DNA from: Pasteurella skyensis
Lineage (GTDB): Bacteria; Pseudomonadota; Gammaproteobacteria; Enterobacterales; Pasteurellaceae
Reading direction: 5' to 3'
DNA: 64,000 nt
Assembly: GCF_013377295.1 (NCBI RefSeq)
Contig: NZ_CP016180.1
Location: forward strand, 992,001-1,056,000
This document shows, piece by piece, positions 52,928 through 61,183 of the stretch; the first letter of the stretch is position 1; each line of letters starts with the position of its first letter. The position numbers were made by a program, and so were the translations under genes. The notes below the pieces were generated by a model, which saw only the letters and a list, made by a program, of their open reading frames with translations, was not told the DNA's origin and searched no databases.

Positions 52928-53701
52928 TTATTTATCAAGTTTTAGAAAAGCTTCGTGTCCATTTTCTTCAACAAACTTATGCTTCTCTTCTGCACTCATT
53001 TTTGAACGTTTTAAATTTGTTTGGCTTCCACCATTACCACCAACAGAAGGGTTGGCACCTGCACCGCTCATTCCAGAGCTTTTTAAAATACTGTCTTTGT
53101 TTGGATAGCTATCAACTAAAATAGCTAGTGACTCTTCAAAGTCGGCTAAACTACCTGCTGTCTCAGGCTTGCGTGAATACAGTTCATTACCTTGACCATC
53201 TGTTGCAACCACTTTGCCATCTTTAATTTGAAAATGACGACCAAAGAATGCTTGTGCTACATCAGTAGGAATTGCTAGGTTTTCTGCAATAAACTTACTT
53301 CTAGCAAACGAACCGCCGATCTTCTCATCATAAAGTTGTTGTTTAAGTTTTTCTGCTTCTGCATTCGCTTCGTCAAGTTGTGTTTGATATGTTTTAGCCA
53401 TTTCAGCCTTAACTTTCTCAACCTCACCTGAATCAATTAATTTTTTAGCATCTAAATCACCTAACTTCTGCAGCGCTTCTTTTGCCTTTTCAGGGTCTGT
53501 AATCCCTTCAAACGCTTTGAGTTGTTTTTCTAACGCATCTTTTGCCTCACGATGTCCTTTTGCTTCACCATTCAACTGAGCAATTTTTGCTGAGGCTCGA
53601 AACGCATCGAAAGCAATCTCGCTTCCATCTTCTTTTAAATAAACTGGCTTTCCGTCTTCTAATACTACGTTGCCGTTTTCGTCTAATTTTAATTTCCACA
53701 T
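52928..53701 (-). CDS. Scaffolding protein
   Basis: The 257-residue, highly charged helical protein starts MWKLKLDENGNVVLEDGKPVYLKEDGSEIAFD. It has a long coiled coil (residues about 40-125) and a flexible Gly/Ser/Asn segment (SGMSGAGANPSVGGNGGSQTN) before a basic C-terminus that would contact capsid. It directly precedes the capsid gene. Confidence 0.87.
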   Translation of the reverse strand: MWKLKLDENGNVVLEDGKPVYLKEDGSEIAFDAFRASAKIAQLNGEAKGHREAKDALEKQLKAFEGITDPEKAKEALQKLGDLDAKKLIDSGEVEKVKAEMAKTYQTQLDEANAEAEKLKQQLYDEKIGGSFARSKFIAENLAIPTDVAQAFFGRHFQIKDGKVVATDGQGNELYSRKPETAGSLADFEESLAILVDSYPNKDSILKSSGMSGAGANPSVGGNGGSQTNLKRSKMSAEEKHKFVEENGHEAFLKLDK

Positions 53702-53763
53702 ACTTTAGTTTCCTTTTGGTTTTTCCAAACATTCGCCTAAAACCTTCTGATTTCAGACATAAA

Positions 53764-53797
53764 AAAACCGCTTACATATCTCTATGTAAACGGTCGG
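53764..53797 (-). terminator. Terminator after the immunity gene
   Basis: ACCGCTTACATA and TATGTAAACGGT pair over TCTC with one G-U pair. Seven A residues upstream become a U-tract on the minus strand. It separates the MuF toxin-immunity pair from the scaffold gene. Confidence 0.8.
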
Positions 53798-53819
53798 TTA
53801 ATTTTAAATTGTTTAAATT

Positions 53820-54074
53820 CTAATGATTGATTTCAGACAAATACTGTCTAACTTCTTCTCTAAACTGATTTTCATCTATCATATAATTATCACCTGGATA
53901 ATAATCATCACAGGCAGATCTAATTTTAGCAGCCACAAGCCCTGTTTCCTTATCGTGTTTTCCAATTGTCTTATCGCCACTATTCCACATATCAAGATAT
54001 TGGTCTGAGAAATCAAAAGCTGATACTTTGCCTTTGTCAAAATCAATAGCAAATTGTATTAATGGTGTTACCAT
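53820..54074 (-). CDS. Colicin D-immunity-like protein, cognate to the MuF toxin
   Basis: The 84-residue acidic protein reads FAIDFDKGKVSAFDFSDQYLDMWNSGDKTIGKHDKETGLVAAKIRSACDDYYPGDNYMIDENQFREEVRQYLSEI. The pattern of an N-terminal helix, the (A)xDxYxPxxx(Y)xIDExxxxxEV segment and a last helix resembles the colicin D immunity family. It overlaps the MuF-toxin stop by seven bases, so it is made from the same mRNA and protects the lysogen. The match is by eye and needs a profile search. Confidence 0.75.
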   Translation of the reverse strand: MVTPLIQFAIDFDKGKVSAFDFSDQYLDMWNSGDKTIGKHDKETGLVAAKIRSACDDYYPGDNYMIDENQFREEVRQYLSEINH

Positions 54075-55468
54075 AAAAATTCCTCATTTATATATTTCAA
54101 GTATTGCTCTGTCCCATCTTCAAGTTGCAAGACTGTTTCAAAATAATTATTACCATCAAATATAACTGCAACTTTTGTGCTTTTATCATAAAAAACAACA
54201 CTAGGTGGATTACGTTTTTTATATACTCCTCTCTGAATTATATTAGGACTATTCATAAAATCAACGATTTTATTCTGAAACTCTTTTTGTGTTGCTGGAT
54301 TATTTCTTGTTGTGTCAATTCCTAAGTGATTTGCGTGTTTGTTAAACTTACGTTTTAATTGACTACTTTGAAACCTTGCTTCTTTTAATGCTTTAGTATC
54401 AACAACAGGCTCTATAAAATGCGGATTAAATTTACGCTGCAGTTCTGTTAGCGTTAAAGGTCGCCCTGTCTGATCTAACATATCACTAAAAGTAATGACG
54501 TTTCTACGCCATAAATCAGCTTTTCCTTTGCCTAATATCTCATCTTGTTGAGCTTTTGTTTTTCCTTTTAGCCAATCTTCATAATTCATTGAAGATTTTA
54601 CTTGCCCATCTTCACTTGCTCGTGTTCCGCTATCTAACTCTTCTAAATCATCATAGCCTAGTTCTTTCCAACTCTTGAACCACATTTGAAGAATACTGCG
54701 ACAACGTGGGTGTAATGGTGGGCGAGCGTAAGGAATGCTGTGACCAACAGGCTTTTTATCTAACGACCAACGCTTACCGTCTCTTAGCTGACACACCGTT
54801 GATGTTCTTGTGTCTAAAGTAGATAAATGCTCTTCGCCTTGTAATAAGTCTGCATTCTCGTCTTTTAACGCCTCGTGTGCTGTATCTGCCACTTTACCGA
54901 CGGCAGTAATCACTAACGTTTCTGCATTTCTGCGTTGAATATTCGCAACATTTTTTAATTCAGTTATTATCTCGCTTGTTTGCTTACCATTTAATAATCC
55001 TTGTCTAACAATGCCTTGAAATTTACGAGAATAATCATTACCTTGTTTGCTCCACCATTCTTGTAGCGGTGTACCTGCGATAAGTGGTGCTTTTTTTAAC
55101 GCATTTAATTTATACTCAGGCATTTGATTAATTAAATCATAGCCAACTGCATTGTTGTATATTCCTGATAAATGCTCGTGTTCAACAGAGAGGAATTCAG
55201 ATAACTCACTTTGTTGCTCTGTGTTAATTTCAGCATAAGTCTCGTTAATGATTTCTTTGACTTCTTTTAAGAAATTGTTCAACTCTCTTTTTTTAATTGT
55301 TTCAACACCAACCGCTGAGAGCTTTCTAACAATTTCTTTTTGAAGTTTGTTTAATTTTGGATAAACAAGTTTTCTAAGATTGGCATCATAACGAAAATGT
55401 AGGATTTTTCTGTCTGTTAGCTCTTCAGCTATCTTCTGCTCGATTGTTTTCTTCTGTGAAGCCATCAC
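54068..55468 (-). CDS. MuF-type head morphogenesis protein with C-terminal colicin D-like nuclease
   Basis: Residues about 1-270 are the SPP1 gp7/Mu gpF minor head domain (QTSEIITELKNVANIQRRNAETLVITAVGKVADTAHEAL; HLSTLDTRTSTVCQLRDGKRWSLDKKPVGHSIPYARPPLHPRCRS with its Cys/His zinc-type motif). After a linker, residues about 365-466 form a second domain: FQSSQLKRKFNKHANHLGIDTTRNNPATQKEFQNKIVDFM ... VYKKRNPPSVVFYDKSTKVAVIFDG. The KxxxKHAxxxGI core resembles colicin D/PBECR tRNases. The protein is longer than plain gp7 homologues by about that domain. Delivery with the virion is inferred. Confidence 0.82.
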   Translation of the reverse strand: MMASQKKTIEQKIAEELTDRKILHFRYDANLRKLVYPKLNKLQKEIVRKLSAVGVETIKKRELNNFLKEVKEIINETYAEINTEQQSELSEFLSVEHEHLSGIYNNAVGYDLINQMPEYKLNALKKAPLIAGTPLQEWWSKQGNDYSRKFQGIVRQGLLNGKQTSEIITELKNVANIQRRNAETLVITAVGKVADTAHEALKDENADLLQGEEHLSTLDTRTSTVCQLRDGKRWSLDKKPVGHSIPYARPPLHPRCRSILQMWFKSWKELGYDDLEELDSGTRASEDGQVKSSMNYEDWLKGKTKAQQDEILGKGKADLWRRNVITFSDMLDQTGRPLTLTELQRKFNPHFIEPVVDTKALKEARFQSSQLKRKFNKHANHLGIDTTRNNPATQKEFQNKIVDFMNSPNIIQRGVYKKRNPPSVVFYDKSTKVAVIFDGNNYFETVLQLEDGTEQYLKYINEEFLW

Positions 55469-56819
55469 TTAAACCCTCACTATTCAGCCTTTCTTGCTCA
55501 TCTTCCCAAGTTCTTTCTTCACTAATCAAACCACGTCTTTTTGCTTCTTCAAAAGTCGTGCGTGTTGAAAGTGAACCGCTTGCTTGTAACTTAATTACAG
55601 TATCCATTGAAGCGTTCGGATCTAAATCATCATCAATATTGCCTGTTATTTCTACAGCGTTATCTTGTGGAATATTGAGCCACATTGAGACAAAATCTAA
55701 TGCTTGGTCTAAACTATCTTCTAATGAATTAGCAATAGCTCTTAATTGACTGATTTCTTTTCCTTGCTCATCTTTAGCTTGGCTGTCTGTCATTGCTAAA
55801 GCTGTTTTAGTCAGTAACTTAGCACCTGCAACCTTCATCTGCTCTTCAAGTTCTTTTAGGCTGCCTTGTCCTGCTGAAATCGCCGCTCCAGAATGCTCTA
55901 TGTAACCAATTTTTCCATTTTCAGGAAGTAGTATCAAGCTTTTACCAATCTCAATATCATCAGAAACAGTAACACCTGAAGCCCACAACAAAGGTACTCG
56001 TGCTGTATTTAAAATATTGTCTTGATCTGATTGTGACTGCCAGTGTTTGATGTTTAAATAAGCCAGTTCCATCAATGGTGGCTCTGCAGTCATAAAATCT
56101 TTTTTATTAGTGATTAAAGGAATTATTGGAATTACATTTAATGACTTTCCATTGGACTTTGGCGTTATGTCGCTAACTAAATGATATTCACCATCAACCT
56201 CTTCATATTTTCTAACTCTTCCAATTTCATAAACAACAATCAGTTCTTTTGTTTCTGATGAAAACTCGTCACTATCAACAGTTGAGATTTCTTTGTATCT
56301 AAACTGAGTGAGTGATAGAGCACCGTTTATAACCGCTGTTTTAAAGCCTAAAACATTATGAGGGAGGATATGGACGAGATAAGGTCTAACGCCCTTTTTC
56401 TTTTCGTCCAAGCGTGTTTTAGCGTTGTCATTAACAGGATAATCAACTAAAACAAAGCTAATGCCATAAGATAGTGCTGATTTAAACCACTCCATAGCAA
56501 ACACATTCAAATCATTGCCTAACAAATCAATATTCGGCAATATCTCGCTTTTTATTTTTTCTTGTACATTTTCAGTAGAAATAGGATCGAAAAATACTCG
56601 CCCTGTCATTTGTTTAATAGTCTCAGCTAATGCGGGATATAATGTTGCTTTCTGTAATCGTTTTTTATAATCATCATCTTCTTCGCGCTTAAATTTCGGC
56701 AAATGTGTTTCGCCTTTCGCTCGCATTGTTCGAGTTCCGCCGAGCAAATCATCTATAATCTGAATTTGTTCGTGCAACAACGTTATTTCTTTTGTCTTTT
56801 TTGCAACTGATGAAGTCAT
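55425..56819 (-). CDS. Portal protein (DUF4055)
   Basis: The 464-residue protein fits the DUF4055 portal family. It reads RRTMRAKGETHLPKFKREEDDDYKKRLQKATLYPALAETIKQMTGRVFFDPI, RPYLVHILPHNVLGFKT, PLMELAYLNIKHWQSQSDQDNILNTARVPLLWASG and ALAMTDSQAKDEQGKEISQLRAIANSLEDSLDQALDFVSMWL. It forms the DNA entry ring. The MuF gene begins 44 bases before its stop, the normal portal-MuF coupling. Confidence 0.92.
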   Translation of the reverse strand: MTSSVAKKTKEITLLHEQIQIIDDLLGGTRTMRAKGETHLPKFKREEDDDYKKRLQKATLYPALAETIKQMTGRVFFDPISTENVQEKIKSEILPNIDLLGNDLNVFAMEWFKSALSYGISFVLVDYPVNDNAKTRLDEKKKGVRPYLVHILPHNVLGFKTAVINGALSLTQFRYKEISTVDSDEFSSETKELIVVYEIGRVRKYEEVDGEYHLVSDITPKSNGKSLNVIPIIPLITNKKDFMTAEPPLMELAYLNIKHWQSQSDQDNILNTARVPLLWASGVTVSDDIEIGKSLILLPENGKIGYIEHSGAAISAGQGSLKELEEQMKVAGAKLLTKTALAMTDSQAKDEQGKEISQLRAIANSLEDSLDQALDFVSMWLNIPQDNAVEITGNIDDDLDPNASMDTVIKLQASGSLSTRTTFEEAKRRGLISEERTWEDEQERLNSEGLSDGFTEENNRAEDS

Positions 56820-56833
56820 TTTTATTCCTCATT

Positions 56834-58069
56834 TTAAATTGGAGACTCAACTTGTGTTAATCCTCCTTTTCTCTTAATTAAAGGATTTAGAGCGTAACGA
56901 AGAGCATCTATATAGTGATTATGCTTATCAATTATTATCGGTAGCACATCACCAGTTAAACGGTCTGTCTTATAACTGTATAAACGAAATTCTTTTAATG
57001 TCTCTACACAACGTGGGTGTATATAAACTTTGTTATATGACTTGATATGTTCAATACCGTCTTCAACACTCCCCTGCCATTTTTTAGCTCCAACAATTCT
57101 TGGAAGCCCCTTTCTTTTTAAATGACTAATGCTTTCAGGACGTGCCGAATCAGCTCGAATGATATGCCTTTCAATATCAGGTATTCTATCTACTAGATAT
57201 TTAGGCGTATCGTCCAGCTCTAAGCCCACTTTTCCGCCCTCGTATTCAATATAAAGATTATTATTAAACACCCAACACTTAATACCAGCCGTTGGATCTT
57301 GAGAAAACCCAAAGTCAAGACCGTGGTAAGGTCCAGCAAAATCTTCTTTTGCTGTGAACTCTAATTCTTGGTACTTGCCATTGAATATTTGAGCATCCGA
57401 ATGCTCTCTATAAGCACCTTCCCAAATCCATCTGTATGTAGCATCGTCTAAACGTTTCTTATCAGACAATCGCTCTTGTTCTAACACATCAGGGAACCAA
57501 GGGTTATCTGTGTAATTCATTTCAACGATTAGAGCGTCATCAGGAGGATTAACTCTAAATCTATTATCAGTAGCAGACTCTCTTTGCTCAGGATTCCACG
57601 TTACCCAAATTTCAGAATTGTTTTCACGAACTGTCGGAATTAATTTAGACCAAGCCACCTCGCTTACTGACTCAGCTTCATCAACCCAAGCAAGTAGTAT
57701 TTTAGCTTTAGACTTAATACTGTCTAAATTATGACGTAATCCTGCAAACACATAACGAACAGAACCACACTTTGTTTTGATGTATTTATCGCCAATTTCA
57801 AAAAAGTTATTTAAAAAAGGCTCTGACCTTATCGCTTCTTTAACCTCTTCTAATGAACTTTCCTCTAGTGAATTCATAAACTCACGACCGCAGAGAATTA
57901 CACCACTATCGCCACTTTGTACTCTCATATAAGCATAAACAGCGGTCATTTTTGCGAACGATCTTGTTTTAGCAGAACCTCGTCCGCCATAAGCCCCTTT
58001 ATATCTGCTTGGCGTGGCAAATACAGGTATTAATTTTGGTGGAAGTCTAATAAGTGTTTCATCATTCAT
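56834..58069 (-). CDS. Terminase large subunit
   Basis: From ATG 58069 (GAGGAAAAGA site, overlapping TerS) the 411-residue enzyme shows a Walker A-like GGRGSAKTRSFAKM and Walker B ILLAWVDEAESV. It also shows a C-terminal RNase H-like nuclease (YHGLDFGFSQDPTAGIKCW; IRADSARPESI; KHNHYIDALRYAL). This is the PBSX/Terminase_3 family. It pumps DNA into the head and cuts the genome; headful packaging is usual in this family. Confidence 0.95.
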   Translation of the reverse strand: MNDETLIRLPPKLIPVFATPSRYKGAYGGRGSAKTRSFAKMTAVYAYMRVQSGDSGVILCGREFMNSLEESSLEEVKEAIRSEPFLNNFFEIGDKYIKTKCGSVRYVFAGLRHNLDSIKSKAKILLAWVDEAESVSEVAWSKLIPTVRENNSEIWVTWNPEQRESATDNRFRVNPPDDALIVEMNYTDNPWFPDVLEQERLSDKKRLDDATYRWIWEGAYREHSDAQIFNGKYQELEFTAKEDFAGPYHGLDFGFSQDPTAGIKCWVFNNNLYIEYEGGKVGLELDDTPKYLVDRIPDIERHIIRADSARPESISHLKRKGLPRIVGAKKWQGSVEDGIEHIKSYNKVYIHPRCVETLKEFRLYSYKTDRLTGDVLPIIIDKHNHYIDALRYALNPLIKRKGGLTQVESPI

Positions 58070-58433
58070 TCTTTTCCTCAAAATCAGGAGCAACTAATTT
58101 AATAACTGTTGGATTACGTATTGAATTATCGCTAGAAGTGTGATCGATAACTTGACTTTCTTTCCAGCCTGCTTGTGTTTTTAAATAAAATATTGCAGCA
58201 GTAGTATTGCCATCTTGTGCTTGTCTTATTAAATTATGAGCCACACTTGCAATAGCCTTATTTTTCCCTTTTTTATAATGTTCAAAAACTTCTGGCTGTC
58301 TTTCGCAAATCGCAGTAAAAGTGTTTCTAGCTATACCGAAGTAATCTGCTATTTGCTCTAAAGTTAAAACACTAGCAAGAGCTTCTACTTGTGCTATTTG
58401 CTTTTCATCTAATTTTTTTTTAGGTCTTGCCAT
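58062..58433 (-). CDS. Terminase small subunit
   Basis: The 123-residue protein has an N-terminal HTH (QIAQVEALASVLTLEQIADYFGIARNTFTAICER) and a helical part (IRQAQDGNTTAAIFYLKTQAGWKE) typical of small terminases. It recognises the pac site and loads TerL. It overlaps TerL by eight bases. Confidence 0.9.
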   Translation of the reverse strand: MARPKKKLDEKQIAQVEALASVLTLEQIADYFGIARNTFTAICERQPEVFEHYKKGKNKAIASVAHNLIRQAQDGNTTAAIFYLKTQAGWKESQVIDHTSSDNSIRNPTVIKLVAPDFEEKNE

Positions 58434-58436
58434 AAC

Positions 58437-58637
58437 TTATACTCCAGTTACATCTAATTCGCTCTCAATGTCTGCGTAAAAAGAACCATCATTATTGTGC
58501 CAGTGAGTAACTGGAGGCTCTTCTGCATTTTCACCTGTTTCTGCCAATAACCACTTTCCAAATTTACTTTGAAAAATAACTTGAGCATACTTACCATTAC
58601 GTAGTTTTACTGTTTTTCCAATTTCTAAATCAATCAT
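58437..58637 (-). CDS. Small hypothetical phage protein
   Basis: From ATG 58637, overlapping the Rz1-like stop and following GGAGAATCAGA, the 66-residue product reads MIDLEIGKTVKLRNGKYAQVIFQSKFGKWLLAETGENAEEPPVTHWHNNDG. It looks like a small beta barrel of a type seen between lysis and packaging genes. Function unknown. Confidence 0.65.
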   Translation of the reverse strand: MIDLEIGKTVKLRNGKYAQVIFQSKFGKWLLAETGENAEEPPVTHWHNNDGSFYADIESELDVTGV

Positions 58638-58912
58638 TCTGATTCTCCTTGCCACTCTTTAATTAAATTAATCTGTTTAGCACAGATGTCACGCTCTTCA
58701 ATCACTGTGATTAAAAACCTAATAACATCACCATAAGTCTTGCCATTAAACACTGTTTGCTTACACTCAACTAGATAAGCAATCGGTACTCTTACTTTCT
58801 CTACTTTAGTTACTACTGAGCGACTGCAACTGCTTAATAACATCACTATGCAAATTAGTATTAGCACACGTGTCTTTTTTAAGCAGCTTATTAATGATTT
58901 GATTTGCTTCAT
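58634..58912 (-). CDS. Rz1-like outer-membrane spanin (lipoprotein)
   Basis: A signal sequence ends in the lipobox LLSSC (residues about 25-29), followed by a short mature protein. The first part overlaps the Rz-like frame by about 107 bases, the nested arrangement typical of Rz/Rz1 pairs. The product would link to Rz across the periplasm for the last step of lysis. Confidence 0.82.
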   Translation of the reverse strand: MKQIKSLISCLKKTRVLILICIVMLLSSCSRSVVTKVEKVRVPIAYLVECKQTVFNGKTYGDVIRFLITVIEERDICAKQINLIKEWQGESE

Positions 58913-59153
58913 TTGATTTAACTTTTAATTGATTAATAATTGCCTGTTCTTTAATTACTGCTTCTCGCTCTAACTCAAGACTTCTAATTAACTTTTTGTT
59001 AGCGCTCTCTTGCTTAGAAATGAGTTCGGATTGTCTGCGGTTTTCGTCTTTTAAGCTAGAAATCATCTGATACTGATAACTAAACACAACACACAATCCG
59101 AAAATTAGTACAATTGCTACACCAACTACTATTATTTTAAATCTGCTAAACAT
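58806..59153 (-). CDS. Rz-like inner-membrane spanin
   Basis: The 115-residue protein has one N-terminal membrane helix (IIVVGVAIVLIFGLCVVFSY) and a long periplasmic coiled coil (SSLKDENRRQSELISKQESANKKLIRSLELEREAVIKEQ), matching phage Rz/DUF2570 proteins. It overlaps both the endolysin and the Rz1-like genes, completing a holin-endolysin-spanin cassette. Confidence 0.87.
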   Translation of the reverse strand: MFSRFKIIVVGVAIVLIFGLCVVFSYQYQMISSLKDENRRQSELISKQESANKKLIRSLELEREAVIKEQAIINQLKVKSNEANQIINKLLKKDTCANTNLHSDVIKQLQSLSSN

Positions 59154-59665
59154 AACTTACGCTCTTTCCCACGACGAATAACTAAACCGTTTAATATACG
59201 TCCGTTGCTGTACTTCCATTTTGTGAATTCATTACACATAGCTTTGATTTTCCCTGCTCGAGCATATTTAAACAATGTAGAACGCTTCATTCTTCCGCAA
59301 CCGACATTGAATGTGATTGATGTTGCTGCTTCAAATGCTCCTTGTGACAGCTTCTCTCCATTCGCATACTCATTCACACAATCTTCAGCGATTTTAATAT
59401 CGTTCTTCCAACGCTCTGCTATTTCTTCAAGTGTGTAAACCTTTCTTTTAATTAAGTTACCACTCGCTTCTGTTGAACCAATCCCTACTGTCAGAACACC
59501 AGCAGGGCATTTATAAGGGTATTTTCTGCAACCCTCAGCCTGCCCTATTATTTCCATTCCTCGCTGTGTTGTTCTTATCTCATCAGAGTAGTTAGTCATA
59601 ACAATACCGATGATCGTTAAAACTGAACAAACACCAATTTTTTTTAAATGCTTAACTCTTCTCAT
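59132..59665 (-). CDS. SAR endolysin, lysozyme family GH24 (P21 type)
   Basis: The roughly 177-residue protein has a weakly hydrophobic N-terminal helix (VCSVLTIIGIVMTNY), fitting a signal-arrest-release anchor. A GH24 core follows (EIIGQAEGCRKYPYKCPAG then VLTVGIGST). The E-8-C-5-T spacing is the catalytic triad arrangement of P21-type lysozymes. RNGLVIRRGKERKLCL is at the end. I start at ATG 59665; a GTG at 59677 is possible. It cuts peptidoglycan after membrane release. Confidence 0.9.
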   Translation of the reverse strand: MRRVKHLKKIGVCSVLTIIGIVMTNYSDEIRTTQRGMEIIGQAEGCRKYPYKCPAGVLTVGIGSTEASGNLIKRKVYTLEEIAERWKNDIKIAEDCVNEYANGEKLSQGAFEAATSITFNVGCGRMKRSTLFKYARAGKIKAMCNEFTKWKYSNGRILNGLVIRRGKERKLCLADLK

Positions 59666-59939
59666 CTTCAAGCCCACTCCTCAATTTTGCTAATTCAATC
59701 TCGTGAAGCTCTTTCTTATGTCTTATCTCAAGTTCGTGCAACTCGTTTAACTTCTCTAACTCTCGTCTTTTAGCTCTAGATTCTTTAAATCTAGCAACTG
59801 CATTAAGTATCGCCGTTATAACTCCGATGGCTAAACTTAGAAACATTAAGTTCTGTTGCTCTCCAAGCCACGCCAAGCAACTTGAGCAAAACGTAAAGAT
59901 GTATGTTGGTAACCCTGTATCTCTCATAATATTTTTCAT
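59652..59939 (-). CDS. Holin-like protein
   Basis: ATG 59939 follows a strong AGGAGG. The 95-residue product has two hydrophobic helices (residues about 8-25 and 29-46) and a highly charged coiled C-terminus (RFKESRAKRRELEKLNELHELEIRHKKELHEIEL). With a SAR endolysin downstream it is probably a pinholin-type membrane protein that sets lysis time. It is the first gene of the late operon. The family match is not certain. Confidence 0.72.
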   Translation of the reverse strand: MKNIMRDTGLPTYIFTFCSSCLAWLGEQQNLMFLSLAIGVITAILNAVARFKESRAKRRELEKLNELHELEIRHKKELHEIELAKLRSGLEDEKS

Positions 59940-59963
59940 CGCTAACCTCCTGTTTTGAGGCAT

Positions 59964-60049
59964 AAAAAAAGCCCAACCATTATTGATTGAGCTTCATCCC
60001 TTAATTAAATTTTTGACATAAAAAAGACCGATATTTCTATCAGTCTTTT
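59964..60049 (-). terminator. Two tandem terminators before the lysis genes
   Basis: AGCCCAA/TTGAGCT (59970-59976/59987-59993) and AAAGACCGATA/TATCAGTCTTT (60023-60033/60038-60048) are hairpins with U-tracts on the minus strand. They lie between the late promoter and the holin gene, so late expression should need an antiterminator (Q type) encoded outside the window. Confidence 0.7.
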
Positions 60050-60076
60050 CTGCGTAATACTATTTTCAACGCTACC

Positions 60077-60106
60077 ATAATAGCATAAGTTTCATCTCGG
60101 ACGCAA
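60077..60106 (-). promoter_or_regulatory. Probable late promoter with extended -10
   Basis: On the minus strand TTGCGT (60106-60101) and TGC-TATTAT (60085-60077) are 18 bases apart, giving an extended -10. Transcription would enter the two terminators and then the lysis genes, the lambda pR'-tR' layout. Confidence 0.6.
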
Positions 60107-60222
60107 GCTATTTTTTGAACAATTTTAAAAATTATTTTTCTAGTGCTTTTTTCAAAAAAATTAATGCATTTGTCTGATTGCTTATTTTTTAATCAAACAA
60201 ATAAAAACTTCAAAAAAACATA

Positions 60223-60251
60223 TTGACACCTTCGCAAATGCGAAGTAATAT
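60223..60251 (+). promoter_or_regulatory. Promoter with perfect operator in its spacer (aca2-like operon)
   Basis: TTGACA (60223-60228) and TAATAT (60246-60251) are exactly 17 bases apart. The palindrome CTTCGCA-AA-TGCGAAG (60230-60245) occupies the spacer, so a bound repressor would exclude polymerase. The likely repressor is the Aca2-like protein two genes downstream. Confidence 0.82.
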
Positions 60252-60299
60252 GTACACATAAGCTAAAGAGTTGCTTATAAAATTTTAAATTAACTTAAC

Positions 60300-60320
60300 G
60301 TCGCAAATAGCGACCAGGAG
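60300..60320 (+). promoter_or_regulatory. RNA stem-loop abutting the ribosome site of the candidate acr gene
   Basis: GTCGC-AAATA-GCGAC (60300-60314) forms a five-base stem one base before AGGAG (60316-60320) and eight bases further the ATG. The half-site (T)CGC is shared with the DNA operator. Aca2 of phage ZF40 is reported to bind such RNA stem-loops and block ribosomes. Confidence 0.7.
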
Positions 60321-60328
60321 AAAATAAA

Positions 60329-60739
60329 ATGAGAACTTTAACTAAAACAATCCGCAATAAAATCCGTTCAACTGAATCTGCAACTGACCTAGCTGTTTTT
60401 AAATCTGTTGTGAATTACACAGAAAAAATGAACGGCAAAGGTTGGTATTTAGATCAAGAATTTTGTGGTGATGCAGGGTTGTATAGAGAGACCATTCTTG
60501 AAATGTTCAAACTATCAAGAAAAGAAACTGAAGCGAAAATTGCAGAAGCAAAAAAAGATAGAGACATCTATAATGACTTTATAAAAAGCATTTGTGAAAA
60601 ATATGGCTTCAAGTCTGATCTTCATATTGAAATGTCAATGCTAAGTAACAAAGAACAATTTGACTACCGTAGATTGTATGAAATCTATCAAGATAGTTAC
60701 AAAGAAGCGGTATTTTTCAAAAGATTTTATAACTTATAA
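60329..60739 (+). CDS. Candidate anti-CRISPR/counter-defence protein upstream of aca2-like gene
   Basis: I do not recognise this 136-residue protein. It starts with a basic segment (MRTLTKTIRNKIRSTES), then a mixed part (NGKGWYLDQEFCGDAGLYRETILEMFKLSRKE), and ends in charged and aromatic helices (EQFDYRRLYEIYQDSYKEAVFFKRFYNL). There is no signal or membrane segment. It is the first gene of a plus-strand operon with its own operator and RNA stem-loop, and an Aca2-like gene follows nine bases later. By guilt by association it is a candidate Acr. Alternatives include another host-takeover protein. Confidence 0.6.
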   Translation: MRTLTKTIRNKIRSTESATDLAVFKSVVNYTEKMNGKGWYLDQEFCGDAGLYRETILEMFKLSRKETEAKIAEAKKDRDIYNDFIKSICEKYGFKSDLHIEMSMLSNKEQFDYRRLYEIYQDSYKEAVFFKRFYNL

Positions 60740-60747
60740 GGAGTGCT

Positions 60748-61161
60748 ATGTCACTAAATAATTTAGAGTTGAGATCGACCAGAGTCGGTCTCGGCTTAAC
60801 AGTCGCAGAAGCGAGCGACTTAGCAAAAGTTAAGAAGCGTTCGTTTCAATACTGGGAACAGGGGCGTTATGATGTGCCTGATGAAGTTTCCAGTGATTAC
60901 GCTCTTTTCAGTCGTCTTTATGATGACCTTTTAACAAATATGTTAAAAGATATTGGAAGTCACAAAATATCACTACCCTATTTTAAAGAATTTGATTATT
61001 TTGTGGAAAAAACAGGTTGTGAACTCGTTATAAAATGGCGGCTTTATCAATCTGTCCTTAACCATTTAATGCTGACAACTGAATTGATTGCATTAGATGA
61101 TAAATCACAAATCCCTGAAAACTTCTGGGCGTATAAGTGGTTAAAAACTAACACTATCTAA
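60748..61161 (+). CDS. Aca2-like HTH repressor
   Basis: The 137-residue protein shows the Aca2/DUF1870 pattern: NLELRSTRVGLGLTVAEASDLAKVKKRSFQYWEQGRYDVPDEV (HTH with RSxQYWExGRxxVPD), then a helical dimerisation part with LPYFKEFDYF and VIKWRLYQSVLNHLM. Aca2 represses acr-aca operons by binding DNA inverted repeats and, in phage ZF40, also mRNA stem-loops. Both target types lie upstream here. It is the second gene of the operon after GGAGTGCT. The similarity is judged by eye. Confidence 0.78.
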   Translation: MSLNNLELRSTRVGLGLTVAEASDLAKVKKRSFQYWEQGRYDVPDEVSSDYALFSRLYDDLLTNMLKDIGSHKISLPYFKEFDYFVEKTGCELVIKWRLYQSVLNHLMLTTELIALDDKSQIPENFWAYKWLKTNTI

Positions 61162-61183
61162 ATAAACATTAAATTAACTTACT

